Source: Trogon surrucura (lineage: Eukaryota > Chordata > Aves > Trogoniformes > Trogonidae). Taken from it: 64,000 nt of DNA. Both the position numbers and the translations under genes were made by a program. Shown in pieces: positions 27,801 through 37,291 of this stretch; the stretch's first letter is position 1; every line of letters begins with the position of its first letter. The stretch lies in the NCBI GenBank assembly GCA_020746105.1, contig CM036619.1, positions 72,033,635-72,097,634 of the forward strand. The letters run 5' to 3'. The notes below the pieces were generated by a model. It was not told the DNA's origin. It ran no database searches and worked only from the letters and a program-made list of their open reading frames with translations.

Positions 27801-27922
27801 GCCGTCGTTTTCTTTTTCTTGGCGGGTCCGCTGCCAGTGCCCGGGCTTGCCGGGCGCTTCTTGCTACGGGATGGGGCGCCGGCGGGAGAAGAGGCCGCCG
27901 CCGCGGGGATCAGACTCGCCAT
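757..27922 (-). CDS. INO80C: INO80C gene, coding exons 1-4 (3' end beyond the window)
   Basis: INO80C is the vertebrate counterpart of yeast Ies6, a nuclear subunit of the INO80 nucleosome-remodelling complex. It pairs with the actin-related protein ARP5 and carries a YL1-type C-terminal domain. Four exons read right to left: 27785-27922, 5549-5659, 2557-2668 and 757-824. They join in frame (phases 0, 0, 1) into an N-terminal region of 142 complete codons plus one split codon. Compared with remembered human INO80C (192 residues), the shared blocks are [12 protein letters not shown], EAMx[38 protein letters not shown] and [15 protein letters not shown]. The last exon, expected to start near ANYTDPQSKLRF and finish the YL1-C domain, lies left of position 1. 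All visible splice sites are GT/AG and no frame break is seen. Identity is secure; the 5' transcript end and 3' end are not determined. Confidence 0.97.
825..2556 (-). other. INO80C: INO80C intron 3
   Basis: 1.73 kb of AT-rich sequence with no open frame of note and no clear transposon. A stretch near 1885-1985 (starting GGATCAAATTCTGCC) faintly resembles old amniote repeat remnants, but I cannot support a family. Confidence 0.85.
2557..2668 (-). CDS. INO80C: INO80C coding exon 3
   Basis: Exon of 112 nt, entering in phase 0 and leaving one base of a split codon, which becomes TAT (Tyr) with exon 4. The acceptor is TTCTAG, with a rather weak pyrimidine tract; the donor is GTAAGC at 2556-2551. 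The peptide starts [16 protein letters not shown], then [11 protein letters not shown], and ends [10 protein letters not shown]. This is the most conserved block in the window: human reads [18 protein letters not shown] and LPWQLNDPN. It is the basic segment just before the YL1-C region. Confidence 0.97.
2669..5548 (-). other. INO80C: INO80C intron 2
   Basis: 2.88 kb, AT-rich, with no recognisable repeat, RNA gene or conserved exon. The short open frames in it have no coding character. Confidence 0.85.
5549..5659 (-). CDS. INO80C: INO80C coding exon 2
   Basis: Thirty-seven codons, phase 0 at both ends. The acceptor is a pyrimidine-rich tract ending in CAG just right of 5659. The donor is GTAAGT at 5548-5543. 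The peptide begins [12 protein letters not shown] and ends [12 protein letters not shown]. Human exon 2 has EAMSENKM and [11 protein letters not shown] at the same places, so the ends are conserved and the middle (serine/threonine-rich) is free to vary. Confidence 0.96.
8124..8159. repeat. Two overlapping copies of a 19-bp palindrome
   Basis: GCATACCATAGTGGTATGC at 8124-8142 is followed, sharing two bases, by GCATACCATAGTAGTATGC at 8141-8159. Each copy has GCATAC/GTATGC arms and could fold back on itself; the two differ by one base. Confidence 0.8.
12430..12737 (+). repeat. CR1 LINE, 3' fragment
   Basis: Shows the end of the CR1 reverse-transcriptase ORF ([15 protein letters not shown], then [16 protein letters not shown]) followed by the CR1 3' UTR (GTTGGACTCGATGATCTTA) and two ATTCTATG units at 12722-12737. 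It is 5'-truncated, as is usual. The ORF tail after SPSL is rearranged compared with the usual CR1 ending. It is moderately old and not functional. Confidence 0.93.
12926..12941. repeat. 16-bp palindrome typical of old amniote repeats
   Basis: CCATTGAAGTCAATGG has 7-bp arms that are exact reverse complements with AG between them. This motif recurs in old amniote non-coding repeats. The flanks are too decayed to name a family. Confidence 0.45.
17120..17255 (-). repeat. CR1 LINE, short degenerate 3' fragment
   Basis: On the plus strand the order is GGAGGTCACTCGTCCACC, TCCTGCTCAAAG, CCAAGGACAGAGATTCCACA and CTCTCTGGGCAAC. This is the order of landmarks in the inverted CR1 3' region. No terminal ATTCTATG units remain. 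Confidence 0.7.
19591..21320 (-). repeat. CR1 LINE, 1.7-kb 3' part with a dead reverse-transcriptase ORF
   Basis: Longest transposon in the window. Read on the minus strand it covers the RT region: [111 protein letters not shown], and [20 protein letters not shown]. The 3' UTR and two inverted ATTCTATG units follow at 19591. It has several frameshifts and stops. The catalytic block normally read as KFADDT is KPADST here, and roughly 20 codons are missing between the RT core and the MSQQ block. The 5' end is truncated near 21320. It lies in INO80C intron 1 in the same sense as the gene. Confidence 0.95.
26005..26028. repeat. (TAAAA)n simple repeat
   Basis: A short pentanucleotide run of TAAAA/AAAAT units in INO80C intron 1. 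Confidence 0.8.
26824..26852. repeat. (AC)n microsatellite
   Basis: An ACACAC run followed by ATGCACAC units: a short interrupted dinucleotide repeat in intron 1. Confidence 0.85.
27287..27307. repeat. Run of 21 guanines
   Basis: An uninterrupted G-run of 21, preceded by CGGGGC, about 480 bp inside intron 1 at the edge of the CpG island. The INO80C transcript carries it as poly-C. It is able to form a quadruplex and is prone to length errors in sequencing. Confidence 0.85.
27752..27761. promoter_or_regulatory. NRF1-type palindromic site
   Basis: GCGCATGCGC is an exact match to the core of the NRF1 consensus. It lies 24 bp inside intron 1 of INO80C. A related GCATGCGC occurs at about 27724-27731. 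Confidence 0.6.
27785..27922 (-). CDS. INO80C: INO80C coding exon 1
   Basis: Forty-six codons from ATG (27922-27920) to CAG, followed by donor GTAATG at 27784-27779. The start has a strong context, with G at -3 and G at +4. The peptide begins [12 protein letters not shown], continues with [13 protein letters not shown], and ends in a lysine cluster (PAKKKK) and SASQ. Human exon 1 has the same layout: [14 protein letters not shown], a glycine-rich stretch, KKKK and FAQ. The lysine-rich part is basic and disordered in character and could act as a nuclear localisation signal, which is inferred. The longer open frame that reads on past the donor is intron and should be ignored. Confidence 0.95.
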
Positions 27923-28041
27923 TTCTCCCCGCCTCCCCCTCCCCCCTGCGCTCCCAGCCCCTCCGCGGCCGCCGGCGGGGCGGAACCACCAGAGAGCTCC
28001 CCCCCACCCCCACCCCCCGTCTGCGGGCGCGAGGTAGCGTC

Positions 28042-28084
28042 GCGCACGCGCAGTGAGGGCGCGCGGGCCGGCAGGCGTGCGCAG
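28042..28084. promoter_or_regulatory. Pair of NRF1-type sites upstream of INO80C
   Basis: GCGCACGCGCA (28042-28052) and GCGTGCGCAG (28075-28084) fit the NRF1 pattern and lie 120-160 bp upstream of the INO80C ATG, where the core promoter of a TATA-less housekeeping gene is expected. Binding is inferred. Confidence 0.5.
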
Positions 28085-31000
28085 TAGCGGTAGGGTCGGT
28101 CCCAGCTCGAACGCTGCGAGGGAGGCAGTGAGCGGCGACCGGTGCGGTCACGGCGGTTTGGCCTCCGGTTGTGAGCGTTTCCAGCCTCTCGTAGCTGGGA
28201 ACAACCTCGTAGGGAGTAGTCTGCGTCCTCATTGCTTTTCTTTCTCCCTTGCCCTTCCCCCGGGCCTGCGGTAGCCCGGGCCCGTTGCCGGAGGCCCGGC
28301 TGTGGCGGCAGCGCCGGCCCCGGGGGAGCTCGCGTTGCCTGGCTGCGCGGCCGGGGCTCGGCCTGGTGCCCGGGTGCGTGGGAGGTGACAAAATGCGGGA
28401 AGCAAGCTTGGGGTTTGGTAACTGTAGGAGGTAGTAAGCGTGCGAGGCTGGAAAGGGCGTGAGTCCTGTGTGTCACCGAGGCTTCTGAGTCCTGCCGTGT
28501 GCAGTCATTTAGGAAGTGTAAAATAAAAGGCTGTGTTAAATCTCGACTGAATGGTCGACGGTAGATTACATGCAGTTACTGTCTTAAGCCTGCCCAGAGT
28601 GAGGTAAAGTTCATGCAAAATGCCTCCACACCATGAGAAAGATCTGTGAGTCTCAAATGTGTCAGCTCTTTCCAATCACCTTGATAAAACATGCAGCTGG
28701 TTTTGATTGCTCCCTTCAGTTCTAAGATCAAGAGCCTACTGATACGTGTTCTGTGTGATCAGCCACACTTAAACTGTGTAATCTTTTTAAATGCAAGTTG
28801 GAAATGATTGCAGTTGTCATAAAAGAATTCAAATTATGACTCAACTCATAGTAAATTTCTTTCTGGATAATTCATACTGTTAGAGATTTGGTTGCTTCCG
28901 CACTGTTTTGGCATGGCTAGTGGCCTGGTCTAGCAATTTTTCATCTTGTTGGAGTCTAGTAATTTTGCACTGGAGCACGGTACCTAAATACTGCCTGTGC
29001 TGTTTCATACCTTACTCCAGAGAACTGGTTGGGGGTAGTACGGGCTTGCAGACAGTTTTCAAGCTGCCTCATAGCTTATAAAACTGGTTTTAGCTTCTTC
29101 ATGTTTGCACGCATTTCCATTCAACATACTGATCAAGTTAGTACTGTACTTGTTTGAGCTACTTCTGTGCAATGCTGACTACTAGATTTGTTGCTGCAGC
29201 TGTATAAGATCCTGCCCCAGGACATGCCTTGCGGAGAGGCAGAGGTCCAAGAAGTTGATATTCAGGCATAAAAATTAGGTCACGTTTATAGACGGTGCTG
29301 TAATGAGGACTGAGTTTGGTCACAGTAGGGGTGCCAGGCAGTGCTGTGTAAAACAAAAGCTTTGAAGGTGGCCTGAAAGAGAATTGGAGACAAAAGCTTG
29401 GCCTTCCAGGCTGTGTTCCAGGCACCTGTGTATTTAGCGGAAAAGCAGGACAAGATTTGCTTTCCAGGGGCGTAAGCAAGGCCTTGCGTGAATACCCGAG
29501 CCCTGTCTTCACCTTCCCAACTGTAGCTGCTGTTATTCTGCCTGAGCATGCAGGCTGCTAGCAGCTCTGCAGAGCAGACTGGTGAACACAATTGCGTTTG
29601 CCCTTCGTGGCTGCTTTAGGCTGATGTGTGCTGTGCAGTATGTGTTTCTTCTCACTTCAGATGGCAGCCTCCTATCTCATGCTCAAGATGGTGACCTGTG
29701 TTTGAAATTAGCAAAGGCACTGGGAACTGCAGGCAAGTCGTGTCCCCTGACAAAGCCAAATCTGTTTTGCCGTGTGCTCAAAGCGTTGATCTTGTCTTAG
29801 TCAGCCTTTTCTCATTCCCAGGGCTGGGTCCCATCTCTTTCCCACGCACATGCTGTGTGCTCAGTTCCCAGGCATGGCCGATTAAAAAGAAAGCATACCT
29901 TATCATAGGAATGTTTTTACTGAGAGGAGCATCTTTAATGCTGCTGCAGAGCAAATGTCGGTTGTGAATCATTCGGAGAATTAACGTGCTGTGTCGATTA
30001 AATTTTTTTCTAAATAGCACTTAGCTGGGTATTTTGTTATCTGTACCTCTTTTTATCAGTCAGTTTGCTAAAAACAAAATCACAAGGCTCTTGTGTACTA
30101 CAGCGACATTAATACAATGCAGTTTTACACGGTACCAAATGCTTTACAGTCCCAGAAGGCCTGCAACTCATTGGAAAAGAACAGTAATAGCAATGTAAAA
30201 GTTGAGAGTGTCTGCAAAGGATGAGTAATAGAATTAGGGCTGTGGAGTTGCAAAGCTGCCTTCTTCCCCCCTCCTTGAGTGGCTGTCCGCACCCAGTCCT
30301 GCTGAAAATTAAGAGGTGGTGTTCTGGTGAGTAAGTGCCACATGTATCTTGTGAAGTTCCCATTACACACTTAACTAGGCAGTTGCCCTGTCTTATGGAG
30401 GAGGGCTCACCTGAGGAAGTGCACATTGTGGTTGCTAGTCTGGCTTAGCATGACACGTCTCTTCCTGCTGTTCTTTTTGACTTTGGCTTGAGGTGAGGTG
30501 AATGCTGCTTCCTTCCCTAGCGCTGCAAGGTCTATTTTCTGTATGCTGCCTCACTAATAAGGAAATTAAGTACAGCTCAGCAATGACCCTGCGTGCTCTT
30601 TGACATGAGCAGTCACCCACCTGTCTGTTAGTAGTAGTCTCAGTGAACTGGAAATACTCCTTGTATATTTCTCAAAAATATGTGTGGAAAAATGCAGGAG
30701 CCTCCTGAATTACGGAAGAATGTCTGGGGCTCCTGTCCCAGGTTTGTGAAGGGGGGTTTTGGTTTTGTTGTTTGGAGGTGTTAGGCTGTTGTTTTTTTTT
30801 CACCCCCTGACTGGATGAAAATTGACCACTAATGATAGTTATCAAGCAGAGGGTATTATTCCAGTGTGGTGTGTGAAGGGTGGTGGGTGCCTTATGATTA
30901 GGATCATTTAAGTTTAATTTTTTGTCTTTTTGTCTTGATGGAGGAAGAAAGTGATGAGAGAGGAAAATGTTTAGAAAACTAGTGGAAGGATCTTTAGGAT

Positions 31001-31427
31001 GAGTTAGGATAAAGCAGAGTGGAGAGAGTGAGTCCCTCGGCAGCCACACTGTCCCCACACATGGGCTGCACCCGTGAGCTGCGGGGTCTTGGGAGGGCTC
31101 TGCCGTGCAGATGGCTCTGCCGAGGGTTGCGAGGTGTGATATCAGCCATGTCACATCAGCTGCCAGGACAGCAAGGACCGACCTGAAATGAAGGAGGATG
31201 GCCTGAATGTCAGTAATGCGGCACCTGGAGGTGCAAGGACAGCTGATGGAGAGTATCCATAGGAAGAAATGGTACCGGTGAACTGGCAGAGTGGCTCATA
31301 GTGGTAGGACGCCCTTGGACTGCCGTGTTCAAGCTGTGTCGGAGCAAATGCCTCAGATGCTTTCAGACCAAATGGCATTGGTACTCTTCTGCTCCATCAA
31401 AAGGAAAAGGATGATTTCCTTAACTAT

Positions 31428-31492
31428 CACAGAATCATACAATGTTAGGGGTTGGAAGGGACCTCGAAAGATCATCTAGTCCAACCCCGGTC
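31428..31492 (-). repeat. CR1 LINE, terminal 3' stub
   Basis: On the plus strand CACAGAATCATACAATGTTA is followed by GGTTGGAAGGGACCTCGAAA and ATCATCTAGTCCAACC: the inverted CR1 3' UTR with an imperfect terminal repeat. Only about 65 bp is clear; the GC-richer 31.50-31.69 kb to its right is unassigned. Confidence 0.85.
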
Positions 31493-33295
31493 CAACTGGT
31501 TATCATCTCCCTCTACAGTGTAACTTCCTCCCAAGCATCCTTGGGAACAGAGGGGTGGTGGTGTAGGGGCTCTGATATGATCACCTCCCCTGCTTGACCC
31601 TTTCATTTTTGGGGCTCTGTAGGAATAAGACCCCTTCAAGTGGGCACACCCACAAGTGTCCCAACTCCACGTCCTACTATTAATCTATTCTGTTCCAAGC
31701 TTTGAAATTAAAACAATCTCAGTACCTGTTTAGCCTTCAACATTCATGCTATTCTTACTTCAGTACTACCAGAAAAATAGGCAGGTTAAAACTGAAATTT
31801 TCTGTGGCTTCACTCACTGGCCGTATTACAGTTTATAAGACTATTAGGTATCTAAAATAGTGTGAGAGAATATACATAATCCCTCTGTATGCCACTGAAT
31901 TAAAATGAAGGTTTTAAAATTCTTACACAACCTCTTTCTGTGATTTGTTGGTTTTTTTGTCGTTTTGTTTGGGTTTTTTTCCTTATCTACAGAAGGGGAT
32001 GACTTCTTCCTAGACAGTAACTTGAACTCCATGTAGACAGTTGTGGTAGCTGAGAAATATGTCCTGGTGATGGTTACATTGTAATTTGTACCATTGCAAT
32101 TTCCTGACAACAGTATCAGACAACTTTTCTGTTAATTTATCCATCTTTAGCAGCATTGTACAGATGCAATTTGTGCTGGTTTTAACTCTTTAAAAACACT
32201 TAAGTTTTCCTTAAAAAAGACCCACACAACTTTCTTTTTCTTTTTTTCAGTTGTGTGTGTCTACTGGGTGTCATTTGCATTTTTATAGAGGCTCTGGATA
32301 AAGAAAGAATTGAAGTTCTTAGCTTTACAGCTCTATCAGGTGAAAAGCAACGGATTCCTGCAGGGTAGCTTGTGAGGTCTGGTGGCATTTTGTACATTAT
32401 TCTTTAAAAGTACTTGGAGGCTTTGATGACTTTTCAGAGCCTACAGTGTGAACTCTTGTGATTTGCATTTGTTCCCTGCAATTTGCAGCTGCAGGCACGA
32501 CACTAGCTTTGTTTAAATATAATGCTGAGTGCCTTTAAAATAGGTATTTGAACTTCAGATTAAGGAGACTACTTTTGTAATATTCAAGTCCTTTTCACTG
32601 CACACATCAAATATCTAACTTGCAATGCAATCTTCCTGTTAGAAGTTTTGAAAAAGCCATTTCTATATTCTTAGTAATACAAAAAGAGAAGCAGTGTCTT
32701 TAGAAATGCCTTTTGTGCCATTTTGCTAGTAACCTCTCCTTCTCAAAGTTTATTTTAAAATGTGGTGAATTTAACACATCAGAAATGAGCAGTAGGAGAA
32801 GAGTCGAAGTGCTGTTCTGTTTGTAGTTTAGTTGCACTTTATTTGAATTTTTTGCTGCTAACTCAGTGAAGTTATGTTGGCAGCATGCTTACCATTTATC
32901 CATGTTGTTACCTGAAGTATGGATTTGTGACCAAAATTTGTGTGTATGCTGTGTCTGGCAAGTTTAACCATAATACTGTGTAGGCAAAAGAAATCTAACC
33001 CAAAAGGTTGTGTTAAATACAGATTTCACTGTGGTAAAATAGAGTTCTACACTAGAAAGAAAAATTGACATGTAGTGTTTGACTTAGATTTTAAACATTA
33101 TTCTGTCTGCATACATGGTGAAAGGAAGAAACTGGTCATTGTGCAGTTAATGGAACCCTGTGTTCTGTGTATCCTGGACAATTATTTAATATGCAATATT
33201 TAACATACTTACCAATTCCTCAAACAAGTTACAAATTAATTTATCATGTTAGACTTGATCTTATCTTTTTGAAAGTGAAAATGGGTTAAGAATTT

Positions 33296-34067
33296 CCCAG
33301 TTCAACAAGGGCAAGTGTAGAGTTTTGCACTTGGGAAAGAATAACCCCATGTGCCAGTACAGGTTGGGGACTGCCCTGCTGGAGAGCAGTGTAGGGGAAA
33401 GGGACCTGGGGGTTCTAGTGGACAGCAGGATGACCATGAGCCAGCAATGTGCCCTCGTGGCCAAGAAGGCCAATGGCATCCTGGGGTGTATTGGAAGGGG
33501 AGTAGCAAGTAGGTCAAGAGAGGTCCTCCTGCCCCTCTGCTCTGCCCTGGTGAGGCCGCATCTGGAATATTGTGTCCAGTTCTGGGCCCCTCAGTTCAAG
33601 AAAGACAGGGAACTGCTGGAGAGAGTCCAGCGCAGAGCCACAAAGATGATGGAGTGGAGCATCTCCCTTCTGAGGAAAGGCTGAAGGAGCTGGGTCTCTT
33701 TAGCTTGGAGAAGAGGAGGCTGAGGGGTGACCTCATTAATGTTTATAAATATGTCAAGGGGGAGTGTCAGGAGGACGGTGCCAGCCTCTTTTCAGCGACG
33801 TCCAATGACAGGACAAGGGGCAATGGATACAAGCTGGAACATAGGAGGTTCCACAAAAACATTAGGAAAAGCTTTTTCACAGTGAGGGTGACAGAGCACT
33901 GGAACAGGCTGCCCAGGGAGGTTGTGGAGTCTCCTTCTCTGGAGACATTCAAAACCTGCCTGGACGTGTTCCTGTGTGATCTATTGTAGGTGATCCTGCT
34001 CTGGCAGGGGGTTGGACTAGAGGATCTTTTGAGGTCCCTTCCAACCCCTGACATTCTGTGATTCTGT
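33296..34067 (+). repeat. CR1 LINE, 0.77-kb 3' part
   Basis: Encodes the C-terminal third of the CR1 RT protein with little decay: [69 protein letters not shown], then in another frame [20 protein letters not shown] and [19 protein letters not shown]. One clear frameshift falls after RRATKMM. The 3' UTR ends in two ATTCTGTG-type units at 34052-34067. It is 5'-truncated and belongs to the same subfamily as the copy at 35673-35996. Confidence 0.95.
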
Positions 34068-34567
34068 TTAGTTTGCATTCAGGTTCTGATGGATCTTTTC
34101 TGCAGTTATTCATATGAACAAGTTCTTGATTTCTGAAACGCTCAGCTGAGAAAGATAAAAATGTCATGACGCTCATTTGCATGATCTCTAATGCAGTAAC
34201 TACCTTGAAAATGCTGTAGCTTTGTAGAGTGAAAAAAATGTGGATCAGCTGAGTAAGTAATCTGATTTATGCATATAAGATCTTGGTGGGATGTCAAATA
34301 GTTGCCGAGCAATCTGGGGACTGGGCATGGTCATATAATTAATTCATTAATGGTTCTAAATAAAGGATAAATTCACAGAAATAAAAATGTCCCATTGAAT
34401 TCATTAACAGAACAGGGCTTGAAGTCACTGAATAAATTGCTCACAGGGATTAGCTCATGCATCTCTGCTTGTTAGAACAAGCCTTCCAGTGCTGTAGCAC
34501 TTTTAGTTCAGTAGTAATTTTGCATTTGCCTGTAGATTAAGTCTGTGGTATTTTTATTGCAACTAGG

Positions 34568-34601
34568 ATATGTTAATATATAGTTAATATATAGTTAATA
34601 T
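34568..34601. repeat. 11-bp AT-rich tandem repeat
   Basis: About three copies of GTTAATATATA. It is simple sequence in intergenic DNA. Confidence 0.75.
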
Positions 34602-34771
34602 TGCCAACAGTATCTCTTAGCATTAGTAGGCCATTTGTGAATGTTACCTGGTTTGCTCACCGTGATTGTCTCAGTGCAAAGAAAGCCCTAAAAGATGAAG
34701 ATGCAAAGTGCAACCAATATGTATCATCTGCTTGATAGCATCCTGATCTTGGTGGTTGTCAGTTTTGCTGC

Positions 34772-34793
34772 TTTTTTTTTTTTTTTTTTTTTT
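34772..34793. repeat. Poly-T run
   Basis: Twenty-two consecutive T. It lies about 40 bp left of the old CR1 relic and is not part of a recognisable SINE. Confidence 0.8.
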
Positions 34794-34834
34794 AAATGCA
34801 GACAAGGAATTCAAGTGCTAGATAAACCACTCTG

Positions 34835-35545
34835 GTGAGTGTTGAACCAGACTCCACCCAATGTCTTAGTCAAGGTCTCTGCTCTGCTGGGTTGCTACTG
34901 TGTAAACCAGATGATGGGATAGACAAAAAAAAAGCAAACTGCTTAGCTAAATTTGCAGATGATACCAAGCCAAGAGGAGGCTGTAGTTGGATGATAAGAT
35001 TAGAATTTAGAGAATGTTTTTTTCCCTTTTTTTTTTTAATTTGGGTGTGTTAAAGTGTGTTCTTTAATATATATATAAATAAACCAGCACAGAGAAGCAC
35101 AAATTCATACTTCTACAGCCAGTGATTTTTCAGAGTCTCGTCTGTGGATCCTGGGAAATCCCTGGAGTCCACGTGAGGTGACCAAGACAAGCAAATTGAT
35201 TCTGCTTACTATCAGCATAATTTTTGTTACATTCATAAAAATTACCATCTTTTTTTGAATAAAGAGTGTTCTACAAGAGAGGAAAAAAACTGAAAATAAT
35301 TGAAACTACATAAGTCTTGGGTTGGGCCAAAAATGAGTGGATAACAGTTGTAGAAGACATTGCAGAGCCTGGATGAATTATGAGTTGGATATGAGTCAGC
35401 AGGATTTCAGTGCCTCGAAACATACACATCACAGAAGCAGGAAGCCTGCAAGACACAAGCTGTAATCCTTCCACTTGTCAAAGCATTGGTGAGGCTCAGT
35501 TTGAATGCTACATCTAGCTTTGGGCATTATGCTTCTGGAGTGTCA
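34835..35545 (+). repeat. Old, heavily decayed CR1 RT relic
   Basis: The stretch NCLAKFADDTKPRGG (about 34937-34981) is the CR1 catalytic block, normally KFADDTKLGG, with the two aspartates intact. Further on, GAGTTGGATATGAGTCAGCA matches the MSQQ block and GCATTGGTGAGGCTCAGTTT, ending in TAGCTTTGGGCA, matches the VRPxLExCxQFWA block. The spacing fits a collinear CR1 ORF2 with many indels and stops. It is far more diverged than the neighbouring CR1 copies, so it is an older insertion. Its boundaries are approximate. Confidence 0.75.
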
Positions 35546-35672
35546 AAGTTTAAGGCTGGGCCGGCCACTAAGCTTTGACAGATGCTCTCTGTGATCACCC
35601 CACCACACTCCCAGGGGAGGATAACAGCGGAACCAGGGAGAGAGGCTTCAAGGCTGAAAAAAAAATTGAACT

Positions 35673-35996
35673 AGTTTATGTCAAGGGGGAATGTCAGGAG
35701 GATGGAGCCAGGCTCTTTTCAGCAGCGTCCACTGACAGGACAAGGGGCAATGGGTGGAAGCTGGAACATAGGAGGTTCCATAAAAATATGAGGAAAAACT
35801 TTTTTACTGTGAGGGTGACAGAGCACTGGAACAGGCTGCCCAGGGAGGCTGTGGAATCTCCTTCTCTGGAGACATTCAAAACCCGCCTGGACGTGTTCCT
35901 GTGCGATCTACTGTAGGTGATCCTGCTCTGGCAGGGAGGTTGGACTAGATGATCTTTGAGGTCCCTTCCAACCTCTAACATTCTGTGATTCTGTGA
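35673..35996 (+). repeat. CR1 LINE, 3' fragment
   Basis: Begins in the CR1 ORF at [20 protein letters not shown], reads open through [20 protein letters not shown] to its natural end, then the 3' UTR (GTTGGACTAGATGATCTTTG) and ATTCTGTG units to 35996. It is very like the 33296-34067 copy. It lies just downstream of the old CR1 relic in the same orientation. Confidence 0.94.
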
Positions 35997-35997
35997 A

Positions 35998-36553
35998 TGG
36001 AAAAGAAATATAACACTAACAATAACAGTGAAGATGTTAAATATATACAGATATTATACAAGTATAAAAATACATTCCCAGATACAAATACATTCAAAGA
36101 TACAAGAGAATACGTTCATATGGAAGTTGTGTCTTCCAGGTGACAGTTAGGTCCCGAGTGGAAAAAAGTTCCAGACTGGACTCAGCAGCAGATGGGAGCT
36201 CCCGAGCCCAGGATCCCAATGACAGTCAAAAAAAAAACGGAAAAGGAGCCATGCCACTCCCACCCAGGGAGACAGGGGAAGACAACCAAAAAACAGCGCG
36301 GTGTGAAAACAGGAGGTGGGAACACCAGCAGCACAGGAAGAGAGATGACCAACAGCCAAGGGCAGTTCCAGCCCAGCAGACACTAAGGCCCCAGGGCTCT
36401 TGTCAGGGGCCCTGATACACTGAGCACATGGGAAGGGACACTGTGATTAGTCAGTTTGGGTCACCTGCCCCATTCTTTCCAACCCTACTGTGCTTGCACC
36501 CTGTGCCAGACAGCCCCAGAGAACTTTTATCCCGGTGCTCTCAAACCAGAACA
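35998..36553 (-). mobile_element. Solo-LTR-like fossil of an avian endogenous retrovirus
   Basis: Read on the minus strand the right edge starts TGTTCTGGTTTGAGAG, which resembles a common avian LTR beginning (TGTCCTGGTTT). It continues with a segment akin to the U3 of that group and a decayed TATA-like region. The AT-rich left end abuts the CR1 tail. About 0.55 kb; no internal retroviral genes are seen, so a solo LTR is likely. An ERVK-like (class II) origin is tentative. It is moderately to heavily diverged and broken. No target-site duplication is clear. Confidence 0.6.
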
Positions 36554-37227
36554 TGGACTCTCTTCATATCTTTCCTGTCGTTTTTGAAGAGAGTAAGAGG
36601 ATGCTCTGATGTCTAGAAAGTGTCATCTGTGAGGAGCGATTCAGAATCGGGGCCACATGTGTGACATAAGGAGGAGGAGGGATCTGGAGGAGATTTCTGG
36701 AGAAAAGGAACAACTGTTGTCTGTACCCATGGCAGAGGAACTCAATTTACTGAGCAGTATAGGCCATTCTTTGTACACTAACCATGCCCCGCATGTGGGT
36801 TGGGTTTTTTTTGTATTAATAATGACCCTGCTAGAAGAATTTGGTTTGTTACTTTCTGTGATGCGCTCAAGTGAGTAATATGTAGAAAAATTTTTATGTT
36901 TGGGGGGGAGTTGTGTGGTTTTGGGTGTTATTTTTCTTTCAATGATTAGTTGACTACAATTTGATAGAGCTTGGATTTTCTTTCTAGGTTTTAGTAAAGT
37001 CCAAGGGTATGAAAGGCCATTGCAAGGCAGGGAGGGACCATCTCTGTCCATGTCTGTAACAGAGAAGAAATAAAGGGATTAACTTTGCAGCAAGGAAGAT
37101 TCAGGTTATATACAAAGAGCTTTTTTTCAAAGAAGGCCAGCTTCCCACCAGAATAGCTTGCTTTTGAAGGTTTTGAAAAACAGGTTAGCCATTTGACACA
37201 AAAGATCATGCACAGCTGATTATACCA

Positions 37228-37291
37228 AGAGACAGGAGAGTAGATTAGATGACCTCTCCAGAATTTTTGCGGTTCTGTTTTCTGTGATTGT
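37228..37291 (+). repeat. Possible decayed CR1 3' tail
   Basis: AGATTAGATGACCTCTCCAG, then TTCTGTTTTCTGTGATTG, follows the order of the CR1 3' UTR end. It is short and diverged. Confidence 0.4.

Larger units (their letters stand above)
27500..28480. promoter_or_regulatory. INO80C: CpG island / INO80C promoter region
   Basis: A sharp rise in GC and CpG against AT-rich flanks, centred on INO80C exon 1. It contains a GC box (GGCGGGGCGG, 27974-27983) and several NRF1-type sites, and no TATA box. The island extends about 550 bp upstream of the ATG, so it may also support divergent plus-strand transcription. No open frame in the island other than exon 1 has support. The transcription start is probably between 27930 and 28150, which is inferred. 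Confidence 0.88.

Noticed and set aside
27392-28476. Several 160-190 codon open frames on both strands across the first CpG island
   Set aside because: GC-rich DNA has few stop codons. Only the first 46 codons of one minus-strand frame match a protein (INO80C exon 1); the rest are low-complexity Pro/Arg/Ala sequence or intron read-through.
31493-31690. Continuation of the CR1 stub or an LTR to its right
   Set aside because: GC-richer than the surroundings but no CR1 or LTR landmarks could be followed.
33261-34182. Minus-strand frames opposite the CR1 at 33.3-34.1 kb
   Set aside because: Shadows of the CR1 coding strand.
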